A stretch of 64,000 nt of DNA from Trachythela sp. YZ-2020 (Eukaryota; Cnidaria; Anthozoa; Malacalcyonacea; Clavulariidae): contig JADLSH010000367.1 of the NCBI GenBank assembly GCA_016169945.1, positions 2,790,001 through 2,854,000 on the forward strand. The letters run 5' to 3'. Each line of letters opens with the position of its first letter. Positions within the stretch are counted from its first letter, which is position 1. Shown here piece by piece: positions 36,181 to 48,975 of this stretch. The notes beneath the pieces are model-generated. The model saw nothing but the letters and a program-made list of their open reading frames with translations. It was not told the origin of the DNA and did no database searches. The position numbers and the translations under genes are program-made.

Positions 36181-36489
36181 TATATCAGTCTTCAAATCAA
36201 TGTCCTTGAAAAACTGCATCTTTCGAATTCCACTCCATGCAAGCTTTGTACCATATCAGCGGAGTTTATATGCCATATATAGTTGGATAACTACAATGGA
36301 GGGCAAGAATAATTAGTGATTTATGCGGCATGTAGAAGAGAACGAATAAAACAAATTAGATTTGACTCTCCTTAAATCGACCGCCCTAAGGCTAGGATGC
36401 CAATTCCAGAAATATTTCTACATACGTTTTGAATATAGTCCGTAATGTATGAAACTCAGAAGCTGTGAAAATAAGAGTGCGTGCATTGC

Positions 36490-37095
36490 GCGGGGTAGAT
36501 AGTCTGGTTAACCGTTCAGGGCCAACACTTTCTCCTTGACAAGTAAAAGTCATTTGGTGTTATACAGAGTAGATTACAAATTAGGACGACTTGGGGTGAA
36601 TTACAGCCTAATGGTTAACAAGAGACATGGTCTGGTTAGCCATTAATACGCAACACTCTCCACTTTCAGAGAATAACCACTGGTGTTAGGGCACAGCATA
36701 GTCAATCAAGATATGGTCTGGAAACTCGGCCAAAGTCTTTTTATCTTTTTGTTCATGTTTATGCAAACTTGTGCTCTGTGAATACAATGAATTTTTGGCA
36801 TAGTGAGCAATCATCCAATTGTATCATTTCGTCGAATCACTCACTGAACCACGCTGTTGAAATATTAATAAGCAAAATCTCAAAAGATTTTGCACGGTGA
36901 AGTCGTCTCAACATAAAATGGTAGCTCATTATAGACGCTTTGAAGTTTTCCGAGTTTCCAGACCATATCTTGATTGACTAAATGCACAACAGGTTGACAA
37001 GAGACATTGGTGAATAGCCCGGTTAACTCGTTAACGCCTAACACTAGTATTCCTTGACAAGAGAAGTTTTCTGATGTGAGACAGAGTAAACTGAA
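36490..37095. repeat. Repeat cluster with GGTTAAC / TGACAAGTAAAAGTCATTTGGTG motifs and a foldback
   Basis: Diverged copies of a unit containing TGGTTAAC, TTGACAAG(T/A)(A/G)AAAG, TGTTAGACAGAGTA-like and CAGCCTAATGGTTAAC recur at about 36500-36690 and 36985-37090. Between them TAGTCAATCAAGATATGGTC (36701) and its complement (ending 36980) form an inverted repeat that includes TGGAAACTCGG. Related units are at 18420-18570 and 61965-62230. Confidence 0.7.
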
Positions 37096-38065
37096 TAGAG
37101 AGTTTAAGATCTACGAAGCGGCAACTCAACGACGCGCCGTCATGCTAGACAAAAGCATTAACAGTTCAAACTAAGCAATTTCGCGTCTTTCAAGCAACGT
37201 GAAAGCTTGCTGCGACTGAAGAGAGATGTTTGTTGAAATCGATCGAGCCGCAGAAGCGGACACCGCATTTTTTTTGATGTGGCTGTTAATGCTCCTTCTT
37301 TCTTGAGAATTGAACGAGACCGCGCGTCGTAGCAGCCGCGTCGTCTATCTTAAATCCTATAACAAAGTATAGGACCCATCTGGGCGCATTGTGTCTTTAA
37401 TGTGTCTTAATCGCATCTTCTTAATGGGATGGGGGCAAGCAAACATTTTTTGTCAAAACAGGGAAAGTGCGGGCCGTCAAGGTTTGACATAAGGCGCGAG
37501 ATGGAAGAGAGAGATTTTATATAACTGTGAGGTCTCATTTTCGTTGTATATATTCATAATCAGGGCGGTAGCCACGATTAACATTGGTTTGACTAATCCG
37601 TTCAAGGCCAAAGGCCGTGGGCATGCTCCCTCAGAAAATGTTGAAATTCTGAAGCTTCTGAAACGCTATTTCGTGCATTTTGAGACCACCCTGATCCCGA
37701 GATAATATAGGCATTCAAAATCGCGTACACTCGTCTGGGGGCAGAATTGATGTGGCTGGATGGGGAGAGAAGGATCCGATTCCTGAATTTGTTTCCAGAA
37801 ACATTGCCAGTATAGATTGTACTGAAATAATTCGTCTTGATATTATACACCAAGACGGGTCCGGTGATCCGTAAGACGGATGACCTGTATCTAGTATAGA
37901 TCAGACCTTCATTATATTTAGCCAGTAAAAATCAAACAAAATTAATACCAAAATCAAATCTGTTTTATTAAAAGATTATATACATAAAACACAATTTGAT
38001 TACATTTTATACTGTTCAGACAATATAAATTTTTTTGGACTTTTTAAGTCTGAGCCAGTGATAAC

Positions 38066-38986
38066 TCAATTTCTCCCTCGTTCAGGGACGAGATCGATGT
38101 TGAGAGTGGAAAGTGAGGTGACAGTTGTTAAAGACGAACCACTCGACTGTGACAGGCTTTCCTCGTCAGTCCAGTGAAGAGAGGGTGGCTTAAGCTCTTG
38201 AATGTCCGCAATGGTTACGGCAAATGATTTCAAATCTTCCTTTTCAGTAAAAGCCGACTCGTTCTCTGCAAACAAACTGTTGTTCGTAAATATATAAGCA
38301 TGCTAAAGGTTAGTTGTTAGATATATATTGTAATATTTGTATTTTTTCTGTATTATTGTATGTTTAATACTGATGTTTGTAAATATTTGGTGGGACTTAA
38401 TGGGCTCTTTGCATAACACTTTAGTAGCATAAAAATTGTGCCGTCCATGCCTTGGTAACATGGAAAAATTGCCTTACAAAAATATTTGGAAAGGAACATT
38501 AATCGACAATATCAGAAGTCTTTGGAACTAAAATTTTCAAAACATTTTCTTTCATTTTCTCTCTTTAGCATTTAAGCATTAAAAGAACAAAACAAGTTAA
38601 GTCACGTACGAAGAACAAAGGTGTTCAAAGTGTCTAGGAATATTGAAACACTTCAATTGACATCTCCTGTCGATGTAATTTTTGCGGACAAATATACTTC
38701 GTAGTTGCCAGCTTGGGCGAGACGGAGTTCTGCTCTGAAGTTGGCTGGTGTGCCAGGCTTGAACACCAGCCATGCCAGGATTGCCAGAGGGTCGGAGTAC
38801 AACTCCACGTTGAGTGATATGACTTTAGCTTGAAACCATTTGGATGGAATTATGGTTCCATTTTCATAGGACATTTTTCGCACGGATAGTCAGATGGAAA
38901 TTTACTCCGTATTGGCCATGCAATGTCACTTTGGCCGTGTTGTCACTTTGAAAATTCTGCATCGGCATCAATACTTTTATTCCGTG
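38066..38986 (-). CDS. 3' end of an unidentified minus-strand gene
   Basis: The minus strand shows a strong acceptor (TTTCTTTCCTTTAG) before 38986, followed by an open frame starting HGIKVLMPMQNFQSDNTAKV, which near 38885 passes into another frame (MSYENGTIIPSKW ... ELRLAQAGNYEVYLSAKI) ending at 38653. A second exon-like segment, 38066-38265, follows TTGTTTGCAG, is Ser/Thr-rich with an acidic start (NESAFTEKEDLKSF) and ends at a stop 38066-38068; AATAAA on this strand lies about 100 bases further. Poly(A) signal, acceptors and biased composition support a real gene end, but the frame switch and lack of upstream exons make the model incomplete. I do not recognise the protein; the middle part looks beta-rich. 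It could also be a decayed copy. Confidence 0.35.
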
Positions 38987-39549
38987 CTAAAGGAAAGAAA
39001 ACATTCAAAAATTTAGTAGCGAAAGATGCAATTGTTTTTAAATACGCGCGAATTGTTTCATGGAAATGAATTTACGCGCGAGTCTGTATGCGTACGTCTC
39101 TGACCGATTTTACAGTTGTCACGTGACGACCTCGTGCGCGCACACCCAAAATTTGGATGTTTTGACGGTATGTCCATGTGCCGCTGATTGCCTAATTGAT
39201 CACGTGATTAATGTATGCGCTTGAGTTTCATTTCAGCACTTGCTGAACAACAACATTTTCTAAGCACAACAACACTACAAAATTCGTTCATAAGGTTCAG
39301 TAAAAAATAGTTTTCCATTCTTATTTTTACTCTTCATTCTAAAATAAAGAAGTAAAGTACTTTTCATTCAGGGGTGTAATGGAGGGGGCGGGGCTCAGTA
39401 GATAATTTATGTGGCTTGATATTTTGTGTTCACCCCTGAACTTACGCTGACGCAGTTAATGCGAGAACGTGATTATCATCTCAAGCAAGCACATAAGACG
39501 AACTCCGGCATAATCATTGGCAAAAATTTCGCGAACTTTATAGAAATTA

Positions 39550-41060
39550 TATTAACTAAATAAACGCTTACAAAGACAATCCTTCTGATCTTTGGAAAAC
39601 CTTAAATAAATTAACATCACGTAATATATCAGGAACAAACCCAACTTGCATAATCTCAGAGGAAGAATCCGTCACTGATCAAAAATCCATAGCAACGATT
39701 TTGAACGAGTATTTTACATCTATTGGGCAGAAATTAGCTGACAAAATTAAGAGTACATTTAAGCCAAACCCACCTCCACCACCCTCTGATCTTCCTTACA
39801 GTTTTGAGTTTCTCTCCGTGAGCTCAGTTCTCTTAAACCCAACAAAGCAATCGGTCTCGATCAAATCAGTGCCTTTCATTCAGCCTCAACTATTGCATCC
39901 GATTTAACAAAGATTCTTACTGTAATGCCTCGCTTCTTTCACAAACATTTCCAGATATTTGGAAAAAAGGCAAAATTGTTCGCCTCTTCAAATCCAACGA
40001 TCCAACATCACCTAATAACTACAGACCTATAACCATCTTACCTATATTAAGCAAAATAATGGAACGTATAGTTCATATATACACAAATTTACGAGTACCT
40101 ACAGGAGCACAATCTCATCACCTCGGAGCAGTTTGGTTTTAGGCCGAATTTATCTACAAACGTTGCTTTAGCACGGCTTACTGAGGAAATTCTACTCAAT
40201 CTCGACAATACATTGGTTACCGGTGCTCTTTTCATTGCCGCGAAAGGCGTTCGACACAGTAGATCACAACTTACTCATTATGAAATTAAGAAATCTCGGA
40301 TTTTCTACATCTGTTCTCAACTGGTGTACGTCTTATTTGTCATCACGTACTGCAGTTACATCCATCAACAACACTACATCAACTCCAAGACCAGTTACCG
40401 TAGGTGTGCCGCAAGGAAGTATACTAGGACCACTACTATTCTTAATTTATATTAATGACTTGCCTAACTGTCTCAATCACTGTAAATCGATTCTATATGC
40501 TGATGATACGTTACTGTACTACATTGCAAGAACGGCGGCGGAACTTCGATCAAGCTAGAATTAACGACGACTTACAATCACTCTCTCACTGGCTCAACGA
40601 CAAGCTACTTTCATTTAAAAATGCATAAACGGTCTAATTGACTTTGATTTGACGAAGAACGAAAACATCCACGACCACTACACAAGAAGACGCAGCGACT
40701 TACATCTACCAAAAGCAAAGACAAACAAGGAAAAACAAGGACCTACCTATCAAGCAACAATCTAGAATCAGAACTAAAAGACGCGTATTCACTATCAAAC
40801 TTTAAAACATTATTGAAAAAGTCGTTGCGTTTGTAACTTGTAAACTTCTCTTATCCTTCTTCGCCATCTTTTCTTCACCTTTCTCTTTCCCAATTCCTTC
40901 TCTTAATTTCGCTCTATTTCCCAATTATTGTATCATGTCCATATGTATATTTATTGTAAATAGTGTATGTTATATGTATTTATATATTGTTGAGTATCCG
41001 CGATGTAATTTGTAGTTGCAGGACACCACTGAAAAACACTATCAGTGGAATTATCCAAGT
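39550..41060 (+). mobile_element. Decayed non-LTR retrotransposon (reverse transcriptase of CR1/L2-like type)
   Basis: Conceptual frames give reverse-transcriptase landmarks in order: NEYFTSIGQKLADKI near 39700, a NNYRPITILP-like block near 40015, EQFGFRPNLSTNVA near 40130, [10 protein letters not shown] near 40250, [20 protein letters not shown] near 40410 and LYADDT near 40495. A C-terminal AYSLSNFKTLLKKSL lies near 40785. Frameshifts and stops occur throughout (for example near 39900, 40050, 40245 and 40555), and no endonuclease domain is visible upstream, so it is a 5'-truncated dead copy. Its 3' end is probably near 41060, after the ACCACTGAAAAACACTATCA hairpin-like sequence. Confidence 0.85.
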
Positions 41061-42089
41061 TTATCATCGTGTTACCCCCACATTTTGTAATCACCCCCGC
41101 ACATGGCTTTTCAACCCCCTCCCACATGGCTTTTCAACCCCCAGCCCTCCTTGTTAGCGTTCCAGGGCTACACCATTTGACTAAGATAACTTGACGCTCA
41201 CCAAAATCATCTGGCGCTAGTCTGAATGACACTGTAATAAATAACTTTTTAAACAACTGTAATTGTTTCATTCCTTTCTTGGAGTGTTTACAAGTTGCAG
41301 GTAGCTGGTAACGTCAGTTTTAATCAGGCAACGGTTTTTGCAGACTTCGATCGTCAGGATAAAATTATTATGATAACCTAAAACTCAGGGACGTTATGGT
41401 ATCTTTATTCAATATACCATATTTCAGCTAGCTGCAGGAACAATCTATACGAGAATCGCTCAAGTTGGCCACTCTATGTCCTGGCTTTCTACTCCATGTC
41501 ACAGTCCATAGATCATTGGAGTAGTACGTCATTGACACGTTGGGCGTGACCTGCAATGAGCATCACCTCAAAATAAACATCCCACCTCTCCAAGTATATT
41601 TTTGAAAATACACGTAATTGTACTATAATTTGTACTATGAGTTAAATATTGGTCCAAACTGATTGGTAATTTTTTATAAAAGGTGAGTCATACATTAGCA
41701 TAGCGTCGTTTTGGCGCCTATTATCGAGAAAGAATTTACAGTTATTTTGAAATATTTTACGCTGATTATTAATGATTATTTACATATAAACTTGCAACTG
41801 ATGCAGAATCGTTGAAGCACGATGATAATCTCACAAACTTTTGATGAACATTATTGTTTATAGATCTAGTTTCAGACCACCAAGGTGCTTGATTTAGATT
41901 TTATCACTGGCCTGTAGAAACTTACTTCAGGCGCGTAGATAAAGAAAACAGAAACGATAGCTGTCAAAAATTATGATCAAAAGTTTGTTTACATAAACTT
42001 AATTTGTGCGTTATGTGACACTTTTATTCGGTAGGAACATTAAAAGCTTTCACAGCTGAGTTGTGGTGGATATTAACAGTCACATAGGC
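41061..42089. other. Region upstream of the Barx-like gene
   Basis: AT-rich with no exon. It presumably holds the promoter and 5' UTR of the Barx-like gene; an in-frame TGA at 42057-42059 precedes the chosen start. Repeats of TGGCTTTTCAACCCCC at 41103 and 41127 form a short direct repeat. Confidence 0.5.
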
Positions 42090-45000
42090 ATGAATACATG
42101 GGATACAACAGAGAAATACATTACTATGGCATCGAACCCAGCACCACCGAGAAGTCTTGTACCGTCAATGGCTACAGGTGTACCAGCCATACCTTGGTTC
42201 ATGCAAGGTTGTTGTGCTAATCCATTTCCATTTCAACCTTTGTTATTTCCTCCAAGCCCAATGCTTCCAGTACCACCGATTTTCCAACATCAGTTATTTC
42301 ATTGTGCACCTCCTCAGTCACCAAATCAGACTCAGACAAACAAATCTTTCTTGATCAAAGACATACTGGCTACTACTGATTCTAGCTCGCAGACTGCACT
42401 GGCAACAGGTAGGTCGTATTATGTATTTTTGTACCTTCTATGATTATAGTTGTGCACAAGACATGTTTTTACATAACTGTACAGAAACCTTCGCTTTCTA
42501 ACTGTTCATCAATGGGTTATGTCATGATCAATGTAAATGTATATAGATATTACAAAAATATGAACTATACTGTTATTATAGAGCTAGAACAGTTAGTAGA
42601 CTATAAAGAGCAACTTTGATAGTTATCACTTTAGTGACCTGTGTGTAGACAACACATTTACTCCCATATTGCCATTATTGCATGGACACTATATTATAAA
42701 CTTTATACTTGGTATGCGTCAGGATTATTTCCGTCATTTCCTTGTTTACGCAAAGTCATGGAAACAAAAGTTGGACATTTTCCATGTTGGCATTGTTCAC
42801 AGCGGCACGCAATGTTCCACACTGAAATTTTTGAACATTTTGAACGAACACTGAAAGTTTTAGAAATGTGTCAAGTTTCGAAGATATCTATATATATCAT
42901 TTATGTAAGGCCGGAATACCGAAGTAGCAAGATTCTATTTAACTATCCGTTATAAAAATGGTTTTACTAATTTGCAAACGTTTTGTTGAGTGAAAAGGTT
43001 TATTCAATCATTTACACAATTTGCACGTTTGACATTTTTCAGATTTCCAGTAACCATATCATTGATAATTTTTGATATTAGATTTAGTTGCTCATATATC
43101 GAGAAAGCGCCAGGTTCTTTTCTTTTTTAACATAAGCATTAAGAACGTTTTTGATTCTGTCGGTGCGTATGTGGTCTAGCCGGATGCGGGAATGCAAATG
43201 TTGTTATTATTTATTATGCTTTTTCAGTTTAGTGTTAAATGCAATTATGCAAATTTGGCTGCATAACAATATATGTAACAGAAAAATAAATGGTCACTTC
43301 GTGGACTGCATGTGAAAAAACTTTTAAAATGAAAGTTAAGGACTTTCCGCATCTGTTATTTAGAAAGGCATGGTTTGTTTGCGGGCAAACACGCACAAAA
43401 TTAACTTTAATTGATGTACGCACAAAATTAACCTGGATGTAGAGAAAAGCGTTCTTTAATACCTTATGAAAATATATGAAGAAGACTGACGCCTAGATAG
43501 GACACCTTGATTCTTTTACTTACCGTTTCAGTTTCGATATCCCATATTTTTAACTTTAATATTGGTTATTTTGTATCCTGGAAATGAAATCGCTGTCAAA
43601 GTATAAACATGTCGTAGACTTCTTTTTGAATAGTTTTTCTCTACCCTAACGTACAACGGCCGCGAGAGAGACCGGCCTTTGAAGAGGTCTTCAAATATTT
43701 ACTCCTGTGCGCACACAGTGCGTAAAACTGCTGCAACTACCTTTCGCTGGACCTCGAAATTACTGTTCCTATATGATTCTTTAAAAAAAATTGACTTTCC
43801 TTTTTCGCAGATTGTAGGGATCTCCGACCGCTAAGATATTTTGTCCGCCATGCAGGGATGGGGCCATCAGGACCTCGATCTTTTGCTACCCTGTCCCCGC
43901 ATGGAGGATACGTCTATTACTTGTCACAACAGCACTTGTAGTATTCTTAGTTGTTGCCAGTTGTCTATATTTTAAGACTGTTGTCAAAAGCTACAGTGCA
44001 TTTGAGCATTTTGATGCTAATTTTCGTTTTATTAATGTATTATAACAATATTATTTGTTTTGCCAGGGCAGTGAATGCAAAGACTACTGTTATTAATTTG
44101 CATTCTTTGCGCAAGTGTGTCGAGTTGTTATATCATACGAGTTCAAACAGGCGATAATCCGCTAAATATTGTTTTGACAAGATAATAAAGATGTTACGCT
44201 TCCATTCTTAATGGAGTAATTGGACTTTTTGTGTTCGGAGTTGCCAGACATTGCACGTCATTTGCAGTTTCCGGTGTTTATACCATATTACAAGAAGCGA
44301 TTTTGAATTGCGTCCTCTCGCAGTGTCTCGCACCGAATTTCTGCCACAGAGATACGGAAAAACAATGAGGCATTGTCCGAAAATTAATTTTAATATAATA
44401 TGTAATATTATGTGATTAAATATTCAATATAGAGTCAAACGTATCTAAAATTCAGAGAAATGATAATGCAAGAATGAGACACTTCTTACTGCTGTATTCG
44501 TCATAAGAAGTGCACAATAGCAGGAACGAAGCAGGCGAGCGAAACATTATTAATCTCCGAATCGAGCTCAACCATGTTTACTATCCATCTTTAAATTTAG
44601 AGATACAATGGTTTTGTATCATGATCATTCTTGATTATCTAATTTACTGAAAAGGATTGTTTTTGGAGACACATTATCCGCATACATGATACATCTATTC
44701 TGAATGTTCTCTAACTCATTGGATAAAAAGAAAGATTTTAGAGTACCACACCAGATAGGGGGGGGGGGTGCATGTTCGACAGTCATCACATTTTGTCTAG
44801 TAACATTATTTTTAGTCATTATATTTGCGTATGTTACATAATTTGCCAATCAGTTCACCCAGTATCTTTGCCCATGGTTTTCATGGCCAGCGACGGAATC
44901 CACCACGCGTTTTTAATAGAGCCAAGGTTTTACGGCCTGACCAACTAGGGCTATTTTGTGGGCAGTCTGGTGCGGAGAAGGCGACACCCACCGACAAGAA

Positions 45001-47156
45001 AACCTTGGGAACGAGGTTGGGGCCTGACTTCCACAGTCTCTGAGAAAACATTTCTTTAACAGAACAATAGAGCGCAAAGAATGCGACAAAGAATACCCAT
45101 CATTCAACGCGATATGAGCGACTGGGGACGAGTCAGGTTTTAGGGTAGTTCGCATAAAGGAAGGTTGTGCGATATTTTCTCAGGCCAGTTTTTCAGGGAT
45201 GTGACACCCCCCCCAACATTTGTAAAATTACACTACTTATTACCGAAGTTACCGAGTTGGTCCGAAGTAATGATTTCAACAGAAAGCAATATATTCAAAT
45301 ATAAGAGGACACATCCATACACCTTCAAACAATGCAAAAACTACATGACTTTTGCACTGGCTTTGTGCGTTCTCTTTCCACTTCACTGGTAAGGTCTATA
45401 GTCGTCAGTATTCAAATCAACTCAAATCTGTTGTAAAGATTCAGCTTCTAAGTGTGTTTTAATGAACTTGAAGCTTACGTTATGACTTCCTTCGTAAAAC
45501 TAACAAACTTTATAGGCATAGTGACAATCGCAGAAGCAGCGCATTTTGCAAAAATGTATTAAGAAATATTATTGACAGCGCTTGGCATCGGTGTATGTAA
45601 AAGGAACTATCGCGATATCATAGACTGAAATTATTCATACACATTTGCATTCTGTAATAAGCAGGATAGACTCTAATACTTTATCAGACACTTGTGTAGT
45701 GCCCATAAAAGATATGACCAAACCGGAGTAAAATTAGGAGAAACTTATTCATAAACGTTTTGTACATTTCACTTTTACCACATGGGTGCTATTCAGGGAC
45801 GTCGGCGATAGTAGGGCAGGGGGGGGGGGGGCAATGCGAACGTAAGGGCAGTCGAGAAAATGTTTCGCTGTCACGCCCTTTCGATGGGATTTTGATGATT
45901 TTTAATTGTTATTTCTATGTACAAATAGATATAAAGAAGTACGGAACGAAAACAATAGCTTTCCATTATGCACTGATCGTCTTATACAGCTGTATTCTCT
46001 CTTCTTTGCCAGCATTATTATTGTTTCATTTATATTATAAGGGCACTTTTCCCCCCCTTGTCCCCCTTAGGAAGAGGAGGGCGCCCCTCTCCGGCGTCCC
46101 TGGTGCTATTTTTCTCTACTTTTAAAGAACGTGTCATAATGTAGTAGTGTCAATGTCTTTTTATATTTTAGTACTCTATATTAATGGCATTGTTGTCCTG
46201 AAAATGCAGGAAATTATATTTCCGAGCTTTTGAAATTCCAAATTTTCTCTCAGCCCCCAGACTACTTTCAAGTTATATATCCCACAAATAGGATCAAGTT
46301 GTGCGAGGCATACCTCCACAAAATATGTTCGTCCTGTATCTTTGCCCTACATGCATTTTTACATTGACTCGTAGTACATGTGTTGATGTGATCAAACAAA
46401 TATCAAAAGTCGGTCCCGAAACAGTGGACACCCCCAAATCTCGTTTCCTGAAATTCAGAAAACAAAACTGAAGCGATAATTAGGCACTGGTCATGGCGTT
46501 CAGCACTACTTATGATAATATTCCCCCAAGATTTACTTGCTGACCACTACCATCCAAAAACCTTCACCAAAACCAAAAACTTTTCACAACCAGAAACTCT
46601 AACTAATATGTAAACTATGAACTTAGCCTTATAAGCGGATCACCTGCCTCAGTTGGTCATTCGGTCGTTCCAGGGCGCAGTAAAATACTGTTTACTGTGT
46701 TTTACTGCGCCCTGATCGTTCTGAGTTCAATGCGCGTCTAGAGCTAACGTCAGTTTAATACAACTTTCTTTTTCAGGTGATAAGTCTCAACCCTCCAACA
46801 AACAGCTACAAAGCATGCCGCCAAGCATGCTTTCATTTTACATCCTACCTACACAGAAGGAACGCTACAGATATTTTGGCTATACGAGAACAAGAACCAT
46901 GTTTACTCCAACTCAAATCAATGAACTAGAAGCAAATTTTAAACAGAAAAAGTATGTAAGTACGCCAGAAAGGTTTGAGCTCGCAAAGAATCTTGGTCTT
47001 AATCCAGTGACTGTAAAAACGTGGTATCAGAACAAACGTATGAAGTGGAAAAAAGAGTTACAAAAAATTGATCCTTTATGCAAACCAGTTCGAGCGAAAG
47101 GTCGACCGCCTAAATATTCATCTGATGATGCAGAAGAACCAGTTATCGTGGACTAA
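42090..47156 (+). CDS. barx: Barx-like homeobox transcription factor (NK-type ANTP class)
   Basis: Two coding exons, 42090-42408 and 46777-47156, join in phase 1 to 232 residues. The N-terminal half is rich in Pro and Phe and holds an eh1-type repressor motif FLIKDILA (87-94). The homeodomain spans about 142-201 (TRTRTMFTPTQINELEANF ... VKTWYQNKRMKWKK). KYVSTPERFELAKNLGL, TWYQN, and the basic KGRPPK after the homeodomain match the Barx family pattern (STPxR, TWYQN, KGRPKK); BarH and Bsx fit less well. It has K where Barx usually has R in TWYQNRRMKW. The start is the first ATG after an in-frame stop at 42057. AATAAA at 47806-47811 is a possible poly(A) signal. The product should be a nuclear DNA-binding repressor; its developmental role is not readable here. 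Confidence 0.85.
42409..46776 (+). other. Barx-like gene intron
   Basis: Donor GTAGGT at 42409, acceptor TTTCTTTTTCAG at 46776. It contains the hAT-type element 45794-46102 and, just before the acceptor, a hairpin (CAGGGCGCAGTAAAATA at 46671 and its complement ending 46714). Other open frames here have no recognisable features. Confidence 0.75.
45794..46102. mobile_element. hAT-type miniature element with 8-base target duplication GTGCTATT
   Basis: The ends are CAGGGACGTCGG on the left and CAGGGACGCCGG as the complement of the right. GTGCTATT is present at 45786-45793 and 46103-46110. The interior, including a G-run and GTCACGCCCTTTCGATGGGA, matches the 35843-36180 element in reverse orientation. 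Confidence 0.9.
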
Positions 47157-48060
47157 TTCATACCTAACGCTAACTCATGCAGCGTTATGTACTCGTTTTC
47201 ATTCGTAGTTAATATTTCACCAGGCTGTTTACAGAACGTATTACATATAGCCTAACTACAGGTTTTGTTTTGCTATGGTTTTGCTATGGATTTGTATAAT
47301 TGTATTACTGCTCCTGCGTGCGCGTCATGCGGTTAGCGAACCACAGCGTCTGCATGGTCACGTGCACGTTCGCGCTTCAGCAAACACTTTGTCGATCTAA
47401 CTCATGTACTAAGATAAGAAATTAATAGTCATTTAATTCATTCAGTGCAGTGCATTTCAAAAAACATTCGCTCCACATTGATCTACGGCCGGTAGCCTGC
47501 GTAGCGGAGCTAGTGGGGAAGCCTGGCTAGGGTTGGGGTTAGGTGAGCGTGAGAAATAGAGAGAGGGGAGAAAAATGATTTATTTTTCGCCTTTCCCCCC
47601 GCTCTTTCTTTCTCGCGCTCCCCCCAACCTTATATAGCCCTCACCCACTAGCATCGATGTTCAAGTACAATGTTCATGATTGTCATTTCTCGTGTCAGAA
47701 TGTCAAAGTTAATAAAGAAACTATTCATGCATTAAAACATCCACAGTCATAGTATAGTGTATATATAGTGTATAAAATCACTGAAGATAATTTTGATATT
47801 TTTACAATAAAAGGACTTTAATAATTATCACTGTATAATAAAATGTTAACGTTGAGGGGAAATGTGTTTTCGATGTGTCGTACCTATTTATCTACGTGTA
47901 ACAGCATCACTCTCATGCAAATTTGAGCCATTGAGGCCGGCGGTTTATTGGCGGAGGCTTATCACGATATACCTGACGATATATTAACGATAGAATGAGA
48001 ATTTTTACTTAATTTGCACCTCTATACCTATCTTTGTGCTTTGTACGAATTCCAAAATAT

Positions 48061-48390
48061 TAAAGGATTACCGAATGGTTTTCCGTGCAGGATTGCGTGA
48101 TCCTAACATGCGGGATGTTGTGAGACTTTCTGAAAGCGTAAAAAAATACGAGCCGATAGGCGAGTATTTTTAGCTTTCAGAAAGTCGAGCAACATCCCAA
48201 GTGTTGGGATCACACAATCCTGCACGGAAAACCATTCGGTAATTATTTTATAAAATAACGACAAAGAAACAACGGACATTTTAAAACCCCCGCGAAGCGC
48301 CTAAAATGTTCCGTGCATGATTGTCTCATGCTGCACGGGTATTGACCAATCACAGCTCGCGTAGTAAACATGTTATTTTATAAACCTGGT
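48061..48390 (+). mobile_element. Foldback element, copy A
   Basis: GATTACCGAATGGTTTTCCG and TGCAGGATTG at 48065-48100 return as their complement at about 48208-48243, around a hairpin with CTTTCTGAAAGC. The remainder to 48390 (CAACGGACATTTTAA ... CAATCACAGCTCGCGTAGTA) is shared with copy B at 49862-50163 in reverse orientation. Confidence 0.8.
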
Positions 48391-48909
48391 TGACTTTTTC
48401 TAACAACTGCAGAATAACCTGCCCGAAAATGCTTGTCATTGAAATTATAGCATCAGAAGGTAGCATTATTTCGACCATGGCATGCACCTATATGATCTTT
48501 AATACGATATAGTACTGTAAAAGCAAAGTCCAACGGAACCTAAAGAGTAATGACACTTTGCGGTCAGTCGTAAGACTGAAGTTCAGTAATATGACAGTCA
48601 TGTAGGATTGTAAATATAGGTTGAATTAAGTATGTACTAAATTTTTTTTCCAGCAAATAATTTCTGCCCGCCAATTTTAAGGCGATGCCTGCGGAGGAGG
48701 CTAAGTATGTACGGTGACGCGCGCACCTGATTTTGTAAGAGGTTTATCTGATTCTGAACATTGATTCTATGGTAAACGTAACTACGTAAGGTAAATGTAA
48801 GATACATCCACTGACAGATAAAACTAATAACTGTGGTCTGGGTAGTCCACTTAACAGTAAAATAAGATTATTCATATAAAATAAGATATTCATATGCCAT
48901 TTGCAGAAT

Positions 48910-48975
48910 TACTGGACGCTCGAAACGTCGAAGTTTTTGTTATATTTTTCAGGTAGTTTGATCCTACGAACCCCC
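48910..48975 (+). repeat. Dispersed repeat copy with GCTCGAAACGTCGAAG core
   Basis: It shares the core and the TATATTTTTCAGGTAGTTTG tail with the copies at 13.77 and 22.18 kb. Confidence 0.7.

Larger units (their letters stand above)
30596..37960. other. Intergenic region downstream of the homeobox gene
   Basis: AT-rich sequence with no convincing exon. It holds an AT microsatellite (31621-31651), the foldback with minisatellite ends (33259-34521), a hAT-type miniature element (35843-36180) and a repeat cluster at 36490-37090. Open frames such as 31746-32003 and 34043-34309 lack recognisable features. Confidence 0.65.

Noticed and set aside
42063..42089. Upstream extension of the Barx-like protein to 42063
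   Set aside because: The codon at 42063 is GTG; the first ATG in this frame after the stop at 42057 is at 42090.
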